A DNA stretch of 64,000 nucleotides. Source: Solenopsis invicta. Taxonomy: Eukaryota > Arthropoda > Insecta > Hymenoptera > Formicidae. Each line of letters begins with the position of its first letter. Positions within the stretch are counted from its first letter, which is position 1. The stretch is taken from the NCBI RefSeq assembly GCF_016802725.1, contig NC_052673.1:8939037-9003036 (forward strand), in the 5' to 3' direction. The position numbers and the translations under genes were made by a program. Positions 23,413 to 36,377 of the stretch are shown one piece after another. The notes beneath the pieces were generated by a model. The model worked only from the letters and a program-made list of their open reading frames with translations, was not told where the DNA came from and did no database searches.

Positions 23413-25485
23413 ATGAAACAAACACCTACAAGCACGATCAACCGATCTATAGAAATTCCGCTTCGCATTTTTGGTATCTGGCCGAACTCATCGTACATTC
23501 TGCTCTGTAGATTATTTTGGACGATTACACTAGCAGCCACTCAATCTTTTCAATATCGATATTTTATTAAATACTTTTACATCGCCGATCTGTCCGATCT
23601 AATGGATTGCTTAAGTGCCACCTTGAGTTTTAGCCAATTTTTTTTTAAAATCACTATTTTCTGGCTCAATCAGCGGTGAGACATGCAATATAGCTGCAAT
23701 TTAAATATTACAACCTTAATATCGCATGAATGTTTTAAATTACTCATATCATATAAATATACGTACGATATCATATGATAGAGAAGTTATTAACAATATT
23801 TTCACAGAGACATCCACTACATTATTTTTAATTATGTAATGCGCGCATTTAATGTCACAATGTTTTATAAATTCCTGCATGTATGTAGTTTCTAAGAAAT
23901 TAACATTTTCTTCTGCAATTGTGTATGATCCATAAAATCGTTCGTAGAACATTCGATAAGATATTGACGATGATGGCGATGGACTGGAAGAAAAACAGCA
24001 ATGCCGATTTTAGTAGACGTGCTACAATCAGCAAAGCCATTCTATCGCATAATTTTTCAAATTTTTGCTTCGGTACTGTTTTCATAGTCGTAATATTTTA
24101 TACCGGTAGCGTTTTCGCTTTTAACACATTTGACCTAGACAAAACTGATACGTCCACGCGAGCGCTTATTCTAAAGATGGATTTTCCATTCAATACTGAT
24201 ACGCGATTCATTTATGAATTTTTATTATTCTCACAAATCTTTTGTACCTTATTCGGTGCCTGTTGCAATATCATGGTAAACACTCTTCTTATTGTCTTGG
24301 TGAGTAAATTAAAATTAATTTGAAATGTTTTGTTTTAAAAATGTTTAATTGTTGTTTCCGCTTCACTAATGCAACGCAACGTTATTGTGCATAAAATAAT
24401 TATTGTTATTGGGATTTCATAATGAGAGAAATCAGACTTCCAAAAATCTTTCAGGTACTGCATTTAGCTGGTCAAATCGAGATTCTCAGTAAATGGTTAA
24501 CAGAAATTATTTTAAACGAAGACGAATACAGAATGAGCCTAACAATGATAAGGAAAATAATTGAAAAACACCAGAATATTATCAGTTTTTCAAAAAACAT
24601 TGAAAATTTATATTCCAATATTGCGTTAATTTTATTCGTGTCAGACACATTAGTTATATGTGCTCTCGGTTTTGTAATCGTTACCGTAAGTAAGCGTAAC
24701 GAGTTTTATCGCTGAAAGATTAAAAATTCAATAAAAAAAAATTTTAATGTAAAGTTGAATAGATTAAATGGATTATGTACTTAACATATATTCAACAACT
24801 CGTTATCATTTACTTTAATATTGTTGTGTAATAATGCAAAGTATTATTTTTAATCTGTCAGTCAATTGGAAGGGTCGATACTGCTGCGATTCTAACAAAG
24901 TGCATTGGATTTTACCTCATGATGAATTCTGAAGTATTCATGTTTTGTTTCGCTGGAGAGTACTTGAACTCTAAGGTTAAAATTAACTTCTGTGGTGTGA
25001 CCAATTATAAATAGGTAGATTAAATTCTCTCTTGTTGTACAGAGTAAAGTAATCGGAGACGCCGCATACAATTCCCGTTGGTATCAATGCAGAGCTCAGG
25101 ACAGTCGGATTATCTTATTTCTGATAATGAGATCGCAAAACCAGATGACGATTACAGTTGGGAAATTCATGGATCTTTCCTTCGAACGGTTTGTCAGCGT
25201 AAGAATACTATCAAAATATTTTAATATTTTATATTTTATTGTTTCTTTATCGTTTATTGTTTTAATACTATTGAAATATTTTTTATTGTGCTTGATTTTT
25301 TTCTTAGAAATATTGATGATATTTACAGTGCTGCAGTTTTTATAATAAACAAACATTTCATACATACGTTTTCATATAATATTGCCCGCACTTTCATATA
25401 TCAATTTGTTGACAAACTTACAATATTGTTATAGATTATAAAAGCTTCAGCATCCTATGTATCAGTTATGCTAGCGTTTTATTGA
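23413..25485 (+). CDS. Odorant receptor, locus 7 (complete, 6 exons, 388 aa)
   Basis: Exons 23413-23675, 23948-24299, 24455-24685, 24862-24975, 25043-25198, 25435-25485. Start MKQTPTSTINRSIEIPLRIF precedes GIWPNSSYILL. TM1 and TM2 in exon 1; exon 2 has ILTMMAMDWKKN and MDFPFNTDTRF. Exon 3 starts VLHLAGQIEILSKWL, exon 4 carries VFMFCFAGEYLNSK, exon 5 has RWYQCRAQDSR and IMRSQNQMTIT, exon 6 ends KASASYVSVMLAFY, stop. A two-residue longer N terminus than loci 10-15 is shared with locus 8. Against locus 8, 43 of 52 exon-5 residues are identical by direct count, so the two are sister duplicates. Poly(A) signal AATAAA at 25573-25578. Confidence 0.95.
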
Positions 25486-26890
25486 AGTCAAGAATGCGAG
25501 TGCTTGATACAATTACTGTAATAAACTAGTAACTCATAAATTTTAAGTCTGAACATTATATAAAGTATATCAAATAAAAATCTTATTTTATTATAATCGC
25601 ATTACTGTAACCATACAATTTTGTTCGTCTTTTACTTTTAGTATTTTGCATTTTATTTTATCCCCAGTTACTCTTTCTCTTGAACACGCTACGCATATTT
25701 ATTTTATTTATCTTATTTACAATTTTTTCCAGATTTTTTTATCCATTTCTTTCTTTATTTTCACTTCTGTATCCTTTATCACTCGTTCACATATACTTTC
25801 ACTATTCCTTAATATTTTTCTCATACAGCTTATGTTTTTAATTGTTGCTATCCCCTCTTTTTTTAATTCCCGGACGCTTGCGTTCCACTTTTTCTTCCAC
25901 AACTTACATCCATACCTTCAAAAGTCCCAGTATCCCAGTGTTCTCCGTTGTATATCGATTCTTTCAACCCTATTTTCTTTCCTATTCTGCATCGCATTTT
26001 CTCTCTTTCTCCGTCTATATAATTTTCTTTCATCCATTTCCTTCTTTCTATTTTTATCCTTAACAGTTTTCCTAAAAGAGATTACTTATAAAAACATTTC
26101 ATATTAAAATTAAATTTATTTATTATTAATTTTAATTATTTCCGTTACGCATTAATTGTTATTAGAAAAACAATTAACAATGTTACCAATTGTAAAATTG
26201 AACTTGTATATCACACATGGTTTTGCTTTCGCTTTGTCGACGTAAAACACTTTGCATATCACATTTCTAATTAACGATAAGAATTGAAAATTGTATAGCT
26301 GTAGAAACTTTAATATATACAAATTGAAATTTATAAAAATCTATGATTTGATGTTACTTACTGTTCTGTCACGTGCGTTAATGCGTTTGCACGTGTGCTT
26401 TCGTTGAAAGTCAGAACAAACTTGAAAGGAAAATCAATAATTTGAAATACGCAAAGTTGTGCTAAATGAAGTCGAACAAAGTGAACTTACGGTTTTCCTA
26501 CTTTTTCCCTCTCTCTCTCTCTCGTATTTACTCATTATTCTTTTTGCTTCGAGTCTCATTGATTTCCATTCGAACTTTATACACTTTCTGCGCGCATTGC
26601 ATCTCGCATTTTAGCTGCATTACTTTTTCACTACGTTGCAGAAAGCGACAAACAGAGGGAGGGAGGGTGAAGAATCGTCCAAGTAAACGTTCTTTTCTTC
26701 TCTCTCCATTTTTTTCTTTTATTTTCGCGTATCTGAAGTCGTAAGAGAGTAATCGACCATCGTGGTTTTGCTTTTCCCGAAACCGATCTTCCAAGCAATT
26801 TCCACGCAGGTTGAAAATTTTTTTTTATGATCACCGCCGTCTATGAATTTAACATTCGATATGCGTTTGCGTGTTGCGTACCTACGTTTC
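25486..26890. other. Intergenic region between loci 7 and 8
   Basis: 3' flank of locus 7, a T/C-rich stretch (25640-26090) and the 5' flank of locus 8. The last two are duplicated from, or into, the region before locus 7 (22340-23100). A 153-codon frame at 25646-26107 arises from the pyrimidine-rich tract and has no domain signature. A (CT)n run lies near 26508. Confidence 0.6.
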
Positions 26891-27140
26891 CTTGAATTTT
26901 TAAAGCAAATCGCTCACGGTTGCGCGCCAGTCTGACGTAGAATCATCGATTTCAGCGATACTCTTTTCGCAATTTTTTTTCTACGAGCATTACAAGCATT
27001 GTAGAAAAGTCACAGCAATTGCGTATATGTAATTTAAATGAAGATGCAAATATTTTATAACTATGAGGAGACCAGAATATGCGTTCTATCGTTTTGCCTT
27101 CTCTCGAAGAGAGTTTCATTTCTTGCAGAGACGTTCAGTT
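26891..27140 (+). promoter_or_regulatory. Conserved upstream block of locus 8
   Basis: Motif 1 CTTGAATTTTTAAAGCAAA at 26891-26910, octamer-containing motif 2 GATGCAAATATTTTATAA at 27043-27060, and initiator-like GTTCAGTTTTACAC near 27133, about 142 bp before the ATG. The whole block is a duplicate of that of locus 7. Confidence 0.55.
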
Positions 27141-27276
27141 TTACACAACGTACGATTGATCAGTTTTATTCAGTAACGCCGTACTTTCTTCGACTACGTA
27201 CATGTTCTTTTCTTTTTTTTTTTAAGAGGATGAGAGGATAGTGAACGAACATAAATAAGGTAGAAACGAAAAGAAT

Positions 27277-29268
27277 ATGGAACAAACTCCAACAACCACT
27301 ATCAATCGAACAGTAGAAATTCCACTTCGCATTTTTGGTATCTGGCCAGGCTCACCGTACATTACATTCTATAGACTATTTTGGGCAATTGTATTCGCGG
27401 CCGCTCAAACTTTTCAATATCGATATATTATTATGAATTTATACACTGACGATTTTCCTGATCTGATGGATGGCTTAAGTGCATCCTTGGGTTTTAGCCA
27501 ATTTTTATCAAAGCTCATCGTTCTCTGGTTCAATAAACGGTGAGACATGCAATAGCTATAAATTAAATGCAACAGATATATTAATATTTCCACAGAGCGA
27601 GGCACTATTTTATCTTTAATTACATAATCTACGCATTTAATGTTACAATGTTGTATAAATTTCTGCGTATGTAACTCTAAGAAATTAATATTCTTTTCCG
27701 CTGCGCTTGTGATGATTCATAAAAACTCACTTGTAGAACGTTCAATGAAATATTGACGATGATTGCAATGGACTGGAAGAAAAATAAAGATGACAATTTC
27801 AGTATACGTGTGACAATAAGCAAAGCCATTCTGTCGCATAATTTAGCTAAATTCGTCTTCGGTTTCTTTTCGATAGCCATAACGTTATATTCCGCTAGCG
27901 TTTTTACCTTCAACACGAGTAATCTAGAAGAGCCTGACACATCCGCTCGACCTCTCATTCTGAAAATGGATTTCCCGTTCGATAGTGACACACGATTCGT
28001 TTACGGATTGATATTAGTTATACAATTCTTTGTCGTAGCGTTCGGTGGCAGTGCCGTTGTCATGATAAATACTCTTCTTGTAGTCTTGGTAAGTTAAAAT
28101 TTTTTTGAAATATTTCCTTATGATATTTTTAATTGTTATGTTAGCTTTAATGCAACGCAATGAGGTGATGCACAGCTAAATAAACATTGTACAATTATTT
28201 CAATTCTATAGAAGATAAAGATAAAATTATGCTTTCGAAATCTTTTAGGTACTGCATTTAGCTGGCCAAATCGAGATTCTCAATAAATGGTTGACAGAAA
28301 TTGTTTCAAAGGAAAAAGATGGTTATAGACTGAGCCTAATAATGATAAAGAAAATAATTGAAAAGCATCAGAACATTATTGCCTTTTCAAAAGGCATCGA
28401 AAATTTGTATTCCAATATTGCGCTGATTATATTCGTATCAGACACATTGATTATCTGTGGTCTCGGTTTTATACTCGTTACGGTGAGTATTGAAATTCAT
28501 AATGAGTTTTAAAAGGCAAAGAATGGAGAGTTTTAATGGAGAAATTTTAATGAAAAGATATATGAACGATTAATTTGTATAATTTAACTTGTGTTCGATA
28601 GTTTGTTATAAATTATTTTAATATTCACAATGTTATCAAAAAGTATTATTTAATCCCAGGCACTTGGAAGACCCGATGCTGCTACGATTCTAATAAAGAC
28701 CGTTGGTTTTTATTTTATAATGAATTTTGAAGTTTTCATGCTGTGTTTCGCTGGAGAATGTTTAAGTACTAAGGTTTCAATTAACATCTATGGTGTCCAA
28801 TTATTAACAAATGAACAGCTGCTAATTCTTCTCTCTTAACTCTTGATATATAGAGCAAAGCAATCGGAGACGCTGCGTACAATTCCCATTGGTATCAATG
28901 CAAATTTCAAGAAAGCCGGATTATCTTGTTTCTGATAATGAGATCGCAAAATCAGTTAACGATTACAGTTGGAAAGTTCATGGATCTTTCCTTCGAACAA
29001 TTTCTCGGTGTAAGAATATTATCGACACTTTTTTTGTTTTAAAATCATCTAATTCCTCCTTAAAATACGAAGTGGTATTTATAATCTCACATCTGTTACT
29101 TACAGTGCAGTTACTGCAGTTTTTATAATAAATAAACATTTCATACATATGTTCTCATATAACATTGCTTGCACTTTCATTTATCAATTTAGTGACAAAC
29201 ACATAATATTGTTATAGATTATGAAAGCTTCAGCATCTTACGTATCATTTATGCTGGCGGTATATTGA
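27277..29268 (+). CDS. Odorant receptor, locus 8 (complete, 6 exons, 389 aa)
   Basis: Exons 27277-27539, 27737-28088, 28249-28482, 28660-28773, 28854-29009, 29218-29268. Start MEQTPTTTINRTVEIPLR leads into FGIWPGSPYI. Exon 3 is 234 nt, one codon longer than in locus 7, by a change around EIVSKEKDGYR. Exon 4 has FMLCFAGECLSTK, with Cys in place of the usual Tyr of GEYL. The exon 4 donor GTTTCA is poor compared with GT(T/C)AGN in paralogues, so splicing efficiency deserves a check. Exon 6 ends KASASYVSFMLAVY, stop. The frame is otherwise open. Compact introns (80-208 bp). AATAAA at 29364-29369. Confidence 0.94.
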
Positions 29269-30210
29269 AGACAAGAACGCCAGTGTTTAGTATAATAATT
29301 ATAATAAAATTATAATTTATAAGTGTTAAATCTTATTATTGTATAAAGAATATGCACAAACTAAATAAAAATTGTATTTCACTGTAGTCGCATCTGTAAT
29401 AATATACTTTTATTCGTCTTAATTTTATTCTCTGAACCAGTTATGCAAGTGCTCACTACCGCTCGAAAATATTTATCCACCCTGAGCCTCGCATGTATCT
29501 CTTTTTAGATATAATTCCATTAAAATTCCACTACATTCTCTTTATATGTATATATAGAATATAATATTTTTAGCCATCAAGATTATTACTCAGCGTAACG
29601 CCTGGAAAGTTATAAAATAAGATTGAAATTTATTCTTCTCTTTAAAATTCCTATTATTTAATTGAGAAAGACAGAGTGGGCAGATACTTTTGAGTGATAG
29701 TGCATGTGCGCGCAAATTAGTAATTCAAAATACTTAATGTTAATTTGGTAAGATAAATATTAAATTCTCTTCATTTATGTGAAACAGACTGTAACGAGGA
29801 CTCAAAGAGTCGCAATTTATAATACCCAATAATTTTTTTTCACTTCTTTCCGCATACTTTGTGCTCTGTATTTAATATTTTTAATTTTGTTGAGACTTCA
29901 GAGTAAATTTGATTTTGGTATTCAATTGAGTGTACGGTACGTTTTATGCGGTATTCTAAATTATTAAAGCAAATAATTCACAAATGCGTAATATTTATCT
30001 TTCAACGAATAATTTTCTTTCCATGAAAGTGGTTGTTTGAAAGAAGGTAAAACTTTATAATTACATAACGTTTCATGCACGTTTCATGCCAATTACATGG
30101 CCAGTTTCTTTATTTTTTCCAATTTCTTTTCTCTTCACTAGATATTAAAACTTTTCCAAGGATCACAAAATGCGCCTTTTTATTATATGTAAATACATTG
30201 CCGTATATAT
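29269..30210. other. Intergenic region between loci 8 and 9
   Basis: 3' flank of locus 8 followed by the 5' flank of locus 9. Its parts near 29340-29420 and 29790-29840 (AACGAGGACTCAAAGAGT) recur at 33325-33400 and 33575-33600 before locus 10. This marks a duplicated flank. No gene. Confidence 0.6.
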
Positions 30211-30363
30211 TATTACATATCTAAGCAAATTATTCGTGGGAGCATTGTTAGTGCTGGAGGGACGCGAGTTGACCGTCTGCTTGTCCCCTATTTTTTTTCT
30301 TTTCTTTTAAATTAGAGGTTACTTCTGCGTGTTGTGCAAGCAAAAGAGAAATATTTAATGAGC
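30211..30363 (+). promoter_or_regulatory. Upstream block of pseudogene locus 9
   Basis: Motif 1 form ATTACATATCTAAGCAAA at 30211-30225 and motif 2 GAGAAATATTTAATGAGC at 30347-30363. Both are close to the copies before locus 10, although the coding body behind them is dead. Confidence 0.45.
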
Positions 30364-30582
30364 CATTGATCAGTCGTACAAGGGTATTACTTGCTTCACA
30401 ATAATTCCAGAATTTTCAAGTTTTTACACAAATTTTCCGCAACGTATGTCAAGCTGTGGTATTATAGAAAAATATAACATCAACAAATATAATTTCATAC
30501 GTTTCTCATACTTTGACGAGAATATTTCTAGGTTTTGATGTCCTGACTTATACATAGAGAGAATAATAGAGAAAGACTTGTG

Positions 30583-32628
30583 AGGAATAATAAACGTATG
30601 ATTAATCGCATAATTTATGCTCACCGTATATGAAGTCTGGCCAGGTATATCATGTATATTTAACAGAAACCTGGTTGGTTACGTCAGTAATTACTATATC
30701 TTTCCATTGCTGGTACTTTGTAACACATTTTCATTTCGGTAACTTTTTCAACGTGATGAATTCTTTACGTTGCTTTTTGGCATTTTTCAAACGCATTTTT
30801 AAACTCGTTATCTTTTCGTTCAAGCAGCGGTAAGCAACAATTAATCAGTTGAATAATTTAAACTTTGTACAGAAAAAAAGAAATAACGTTGTGAAAATAC
30901 GCTGCAATTGTGTCTCGAGATATTCTATTGTTTACAGAAAATTTGTCGGAATCTTGACTATGATAGTAAAAAATAAAACGGTTGCGGTAACAGTGACGTT
31001 GCGTTACGTGAAATGGCAAGCAAAACAAAGATATCGAGTCGTATTTGTAATGGATTAATTATTCTCCATACATTCCCCAGGATTGTATACGTCACTGGCG
31101 TTCTCCTGGTCGATGCCAACGTCATCGATTGAGCGGTTAAATTGCCTCTCATGATACAAATGGAACATCCCTTCATTAAAGACACGTAACGCAAGTTCAG
31201 ACTTAGTATTAGCTGCATAGTTCATTTTCGTTTTTGTGTATAGTTTGGGAGCTGTATTCAACCGTTTCCAACTCCGATAACTTGCGTCTACATAATGCAG
31301 GTATCATGAGTAAAAGATAATTATTATCATAATTATTGTTCATTACAGCACATTATTAATTTATATTAATATATTTATTAATATATATATTATATTAATA
31401 TTTGATATGTAAATTCAATGAATATCTATTTCATGAGGTCTTCTGCGCCTTTGTGCACATTATTAATTTATTTCTCATAATAAAACTGTCACTTTTTTAT
31501 AAGTACAATAAATAATTGTAGTCATATTGTCATAATAAAATCTTTATTTGTAGATTCGACACGTGTGTAATTAAATGAACAACTTTGCTGCGCTTGACGA
31601 AAATTGAATCTATAAACATCAAAAAGAAATATGACTCATTCAACTATCATAACAAGAATCAATCAAAAATGTAAAAAAAATTATCAATTTTACGAAAAAT
31701 ATTGAAAATCTCTTTTTATATGCTTTGCTGCAATTCACATCGAATAACGGTGATAATATGCGGATTAGGATTTCTCATTGCATATAATCGTGAGTAAAAT
31801 TATATTTGAAATACAAAAATTCCATCTGCAAGTCAATTACATTAATTAATTTCTTATACATTGATCTCTATTATGTATTTTGCCTTAATTTGTTATGCTT
31901 TTATAAACCATTATTTATAAAATTCCATGTGTAAACATGTTTGTTTCCACGTTATTTAACATTGTAAAAAATCGGCAGTCTCAGTTCCGCTGATTTCATA
32001 ATAAGATTCATTTATTTTGTGTTTTAACAAAAATATCAAAATATTTATATTTTGCTTTGTTGAAAAATAATATAAGCAATTAGATTAGCGTACCTAAAAT
32101 TATTATAATAATAATAAAAAAGACGTAAAGATAATCTTGCGTTTGTTATATTAAATCTGATGTTATAACGAGTATTACTATAGAATATTTATATTTTTAT
32201 TACTTTTATATTCATAGAGCAAACCAATTGGAAACATGGCATACAATTTTATACTTGGTACTATATGAGAGCTAAGGATGATGCTTTATTATTTATAATT
32301 TTAAGGTCGTAGTGGCAATTAAATTTTAAGTACGTCAGAATGGCAGATCTTTTCTTAGAATGCGTCATAAATAATTTAAGAATATAACATAACTTAATTC
32401 AAACTTCTACATATATTAACATAGTTAATCTAACTATATCTTTTTTATCTATACAGTAGTAATAATATTATTATCAGTCATAATAAACTTTTTAAAGTAT
32501 CAATTTTTTTATGTAAATATATTATAACAATGCACTTAAGTTTTTCTTTATCACTAATAAGAGCAATATATTTATAAACCATAAAAGCTTCTGGATTTTA
32601 TTTATCGGTACAGTTGGCAGGAAAATAA
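30583..32628 (+). pseudogene. Odorant receptor pseudogene, locus 9
   Basis: Exon remnants 30583-30829, 30938-31276, 31554-31789, about 31969-32080, 32218 to about 32372, 32578-32628. By alignment with locus 10 the start codon ATG is AGG at 30583. About 5 nt are lost just before the VWPG motif. Exon 2 begins RKFVGILTMI but shifts frame at once and has several stops; its donor is ATAACT where locus 10 has GTAACC. Exon 3 has lost the GQ motif frame. Exon 4 lost its acceptor and contains stops. The acceptor of exon 6 is ACC rather than CAG. Exon 6 itself still reads KASGFYLSVQLAGK, stop. One of the two most decayed loci (with 17) that keep recognisable coding sequence. Confidence 0.88.
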
Positions 32629-33966
32629 GTGCTATAATACCAATTTTGAAATTTATTAGTCGTAAAGTAACGAACTAAAAGTAATTATAGAGGTAATATA
32701 CTAATTATAAGTGATATAAAGATTAATTTTTCTAATTAAGAAAATACGCGCATATATAGAGTAAATAATTTTTATATTTTATACTTTTAGACCAAAGTAA
32801 TATAGTTGCTAATATATAGTTTCTGTATACAGAAAACTGTAATATAGAAATCGTGATATCTGAAGAAAACTATATGTTTTTACACGGCTTCTAAGATATA
32901 GTTTCTCACTTCTTCAAACGTATTTTTGCGCACATAAAATATTGCATTTGTATCATTCTCACACGTATTTGTACCTATGTAATTCATGCACGTGTTGATT
33001 TCTTTAAAATATCACTCTCGCACACAGATGCGCCGCGAACTACCTTGCACATGAGGAAATTCATATATTTCCGTATAGTACTGCATTCGAGTTTCTCCGC
33101 TGCTTCTTCGTTGCAGCTGTGCATAAACTTCAAACCTTTCCGGAGTATGTTGAAGTACTACTGACCGTCGGATGCGTACGTCGCCGCATTTGCATTCGCA
33201 CGAATCATTGTATATTTAAACCGGATAATACATCCGGCGCCCAAGGAAAAAAGAAATATAAGCTCCCCCTCTCTCTCTCTCTTCTCTTCTTATATTGATG
33301 TTCTAAGAAACGGATCATTCATACATTAAATAAAAATTGTATTTTATTGTAATCACTGCAATTTATATTTATTTTATTTTTTGAACAAATCATATAAGCA
33401 AAAATATTATAAAAAAAGATTATCCCTATACGTTTTTAAAAAGTTCCTCTGACTTTTGCTAAAGATACACTTGTGTACACAAATCAATAGTTGAAAACAT
33501 CATGTTATTTGTAAAATCGATAATGAATTCTCTTCATTTTTTGCCTGAAAGAGATTTAATAGGTCACAGATAACGAGGACTCAAAGAGTAATTTACATGT
33601 ACCCAATTTTATCTTTTTTGATTTACTTTGTGGCTGAAACTCCATATTTTTTTTTGCCGAGAGAATAAATTAGATTTGCAATCGAGTACGGTCTATGATG
33701 TTTCATGCTCTACTGTAAATTATTAATGCAAATAAGTCACGAAATTGCGTTCTAGCAACTGAAAGATATTCTTCGACGATGATTTTCTTTTCCTAAAGGT
33801 AGTTGTTTATTGAGATCTTATAACAGTTGCGTGGCATTTGCACAATTACCTGGCAAATTTCTTTATTTTTTTCCCCTCGAATCTCTTTTCTGTCTTCTAG
33901 ATATCGAGACTTCCAAAGATCGTAAAATGCTATTTTCCATCGGATGTACACAATCGCCGCGTATAG
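32629..33966. other. Intergenic region with deleted-gene junction, loci 9-10
   Basis: From about 32880 to 33310 the sequence matches the 5' flank of locus 11 (36640-37070): TTTCTCACTTCTTCAAAC, CTTTCCGGAGTA, GGATGCGTACG and the CGAATCATTGTATATTTAAA motif. At about 33311 it switches without an exon to sequence like the 3' flank of locus 8 (29350-29840: AAATAAAAATTGTATT, AACGAGGACTCAAAGAGT). A promoter block is therefore joined directly to a 3' flank. I infer loss of an entire OR body between them. Confidence 0.6.
33161..33222 (+). promoter_or_regulatory. Orphan upstream block without gene
   Basis: CTGACCGTCGGATGCGTACG at 33161-33180 and motif 1 CGAATCATTGTATATTTAAA ending at 33220, in the order seen before loci 11 and 12. 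No motif 2, start codon or OR exon follows before the next gene's own block. Confidence 0.5.
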
Positions 33967-34180
33967 ATCATTACATATTTAAGCAAATTATTCGTGAGTA
34001 CATCGCACTGGAGGAAAACACGCGGTTTTGTCCGCTCCCTACCTTTCACTTTTTTTTTTAAATTAAAGGTTACTTCTTCGTGTTGCGCACGCAGTAGGAT
34101 GAAAATATTTTATGAGCCCTTGGTCAATCGCCCAAGGATGCTACTCACTTCGAGATACTCCTAGAATCTTCCAGTCTTCA
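33967..34180 (+). promoter_or_regulatory. Conserved upstream block of locus 10
   Basis: Motif 1 form ATCATTACATATTTAAGC at 33967-33983, motif 2 GATGAAAATATTTTATGAGC at 34098-34117, and initiator-like TTCCAGTCTTCACGC near 34169, about 150 bp before the ATG. Confidence 0.5.
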
Positions 34181-34319
34181 CGCAAATTTTACACAACATA
34201 CATCAAGCTGTGATCAATATAATATTAGTGAAAGCACATGCTTCTTATACTTTGAAGAGAGTAATTTCTAGGTTTTGATAACCCCGTAAATATATAGAGA
34301 AAAAAAAAGACAAGAAAAT

Positions 34320-36377
34320 ATGGGGAGTAAACGTACGATCAATCGCACGGTAGAACTTATGCTCACCATGTTCGGTGTCTGGCCAGGTGTATCATGCGTA
34401 GTACTGAACAGAGCGTTTTGGTTGGTTACGTTAGTAATTAATCAATATTTGCACTACTGGTACTTCGTAACGCATTTTCGTGTCGAGAATCTTTTCGACC
34501 TGATGGATTGTCTGAGTAGCTTGTTGGCGCATGTGAAACTGACTTTTAAGCTCATTGTCTTCTCTCTGAAACAGCGGTAAGCGACAATTAATCAATTGAA
34601 CAAGTAAAAAAACTTCTGAAAGAAGAAGAAAAATAATATTGTGAAGATGCAGTTGCAAGTGTCTCGAGATGTTGAATCGTTTGTAGAATATTCGTCGAAA
34701 TCTTGACGACAACGGCGGAAGACTGGAAGGATTGCGATAACAGTGAGATTGCTTTGCGCGAAACGGCTAGCAAAACAAAATTGTCGAGTCGTATTTGTAA
34801 TGGGTTAATTATTCTCCATACAATCGCCGCGCTCGCATACGTCATTGGCATTCTCCTGGCCGATGCCGATGTCACCGATCAAACGGTCGAATTGCCCCTC
34901 ATGATGAAAATGGAATATCCCTTCGTTATAGACACGCTACACAAGTACAAACTGGTGTTAGCTACGCAGTTCGTTTTCGTGATGGTGAACAGTTGGGGAG
35001 CTGGTTTATTCAACGCTCTGTTTCTAACTCTGGTAACCTGCACCTACATAAGCAAGTATCATAAGCAAAATATAACTATAATTATAATTATAATTATTAC
35101 ATAATCCTATATTATTAATATGGAGTGAATATAAATGTTCTAAGTCTAGACTCTAAATTTGAAAACAGTGGAATATCCGTTCCACGAAGTCTTGTGCGTT
35201 CTCATGCACTTTCTTAATTAATTCTTCATAATAATATTGCTATTTTTATTTGAAAGACAAATAATTGCAGTCACATTGTCACGAGTGATAAACCCTTTGT
35301 ATTGTAGACTCTTCACGTGGGTAGTCAAATAAACATCTTGCTTCACTGGTTGACGGAAGTTGGACCTACAGATGAAACAAAACGTGGCTCATTCGTCACT
35401 GTCATGACGAAAATCATTCAGAAACATCAAAAAATTATCAATCTTTCAGAGAACATTGAAAATCTCTATTCATACATAGCTTTGCTGCAATTCACGTCGA
35501 ACACAGTGATGATTTGCTCGTTAGGATTTCTCATTGTAACCGTGAGTAAAATTTGTAAAATTTTAAGTAAAATATTTTAACTAAAAATTAATTACATTAA
35601 TTAACTTCTTATACATTTATCTATATTATCCTTTACATTAATTAATTTATTATAGAGATATAAATTATTTTTATGTTTTCATGCGTAAATATGTTTATTT
35701 TCATTTTGCCTTAATGTTGTAGGCAATCGGCAGTCCCGATGCCACTGAACAAATAATAAGATCTCTTTTATTTTACGCAGTAACGAATCTCGAAGCGTTT
35801 ATATTTTGCTTCTCTGGAGAATATCTGAGCAATAAGGTTAGCGATAAAAGATTATTATAACAGTATAATAAAAATAACAATTAAATAATCTTGCGTTTAA
35901 AACTAATATATAATAGAAGAAAATTCTATAGAATATTTTTATTTTTATTATCTTCAGAGCAAAGCGGTTGGAAACGCAGCGTATAATTCTTCTTGGTATA
36001 ACATGAGAGCTAAAGATAGTCGTCTTTTGTTATTTATAATTTTAAGATCGCAAAGGCAATTAAAGCTTACAGCAGGCAAGATGACAGTTCTCTCCTTAGA
36101 GTGCTTTACCAATGTAAGATATGCAATAATTGAAAGAGAGTAACATATCTCAATTCAAACTTTTATATCAATAGTTATATATTTTTATTATCTGTCATAA
36201 GCGGTAATAATATTATTATCGCGTGCATGTGTTCCCTTTTTTATCATTTTAAATTCTTTACATCAATGCATCATAATGCATAGATATTTTTTTATTATTT
36301 CACTAATGGAAGAAATATTGTTACAGATCATAAAGGCTTCGGGCTCGTATTTATCGGTACTGCTGGCAATGAAATAA
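34320..36377 (+). CDS. Odorant receptor, locus 10 (complete, 6 exons, 385 aa)
   Basis: Exons 34320-34576, 34687-35032, 35308-35541, 35723-35836, 35958-36113, 36327-36377. Start MGSKRTINRTVELMLTMFG leads into VWPGVSCVV. Exon 2 contains TTTAEDWKDCDNSE and MEYPFVIDT; its donor is GTAACC, functional-looking but lacking the usual G at +5. Exon 3 starts TLHVGSQINILLHWL and has 78 codons. Exon 4 (AIGSPDATEQIIRSLLFY) matches locus 12 at 32 of 38 residues. Exon 5 has SSWYNMRAKDSR and ILRSQRQLKLT; exon 6 ends KASGSYLSVLLAMK, stop. It is the only intact member of the 9-10-11 trio. Confidence 0.95.

Noticed and set aside
25646..26107. 153-codon hydrophobic open frame between loci 7 and 8
   Set aside because: Translation of a T/C-rich tract giving Phe/Ser/Ile/Leu low complexity. 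The duplicated segment at 21640-22180 has no matching frame.
32629..33310. Possible separate OR gene between loci 9 and 10
   Set aside because: Only 5'-flank sequence is present; no OR exon in any frame before the 3'-flank-like sequence begins.
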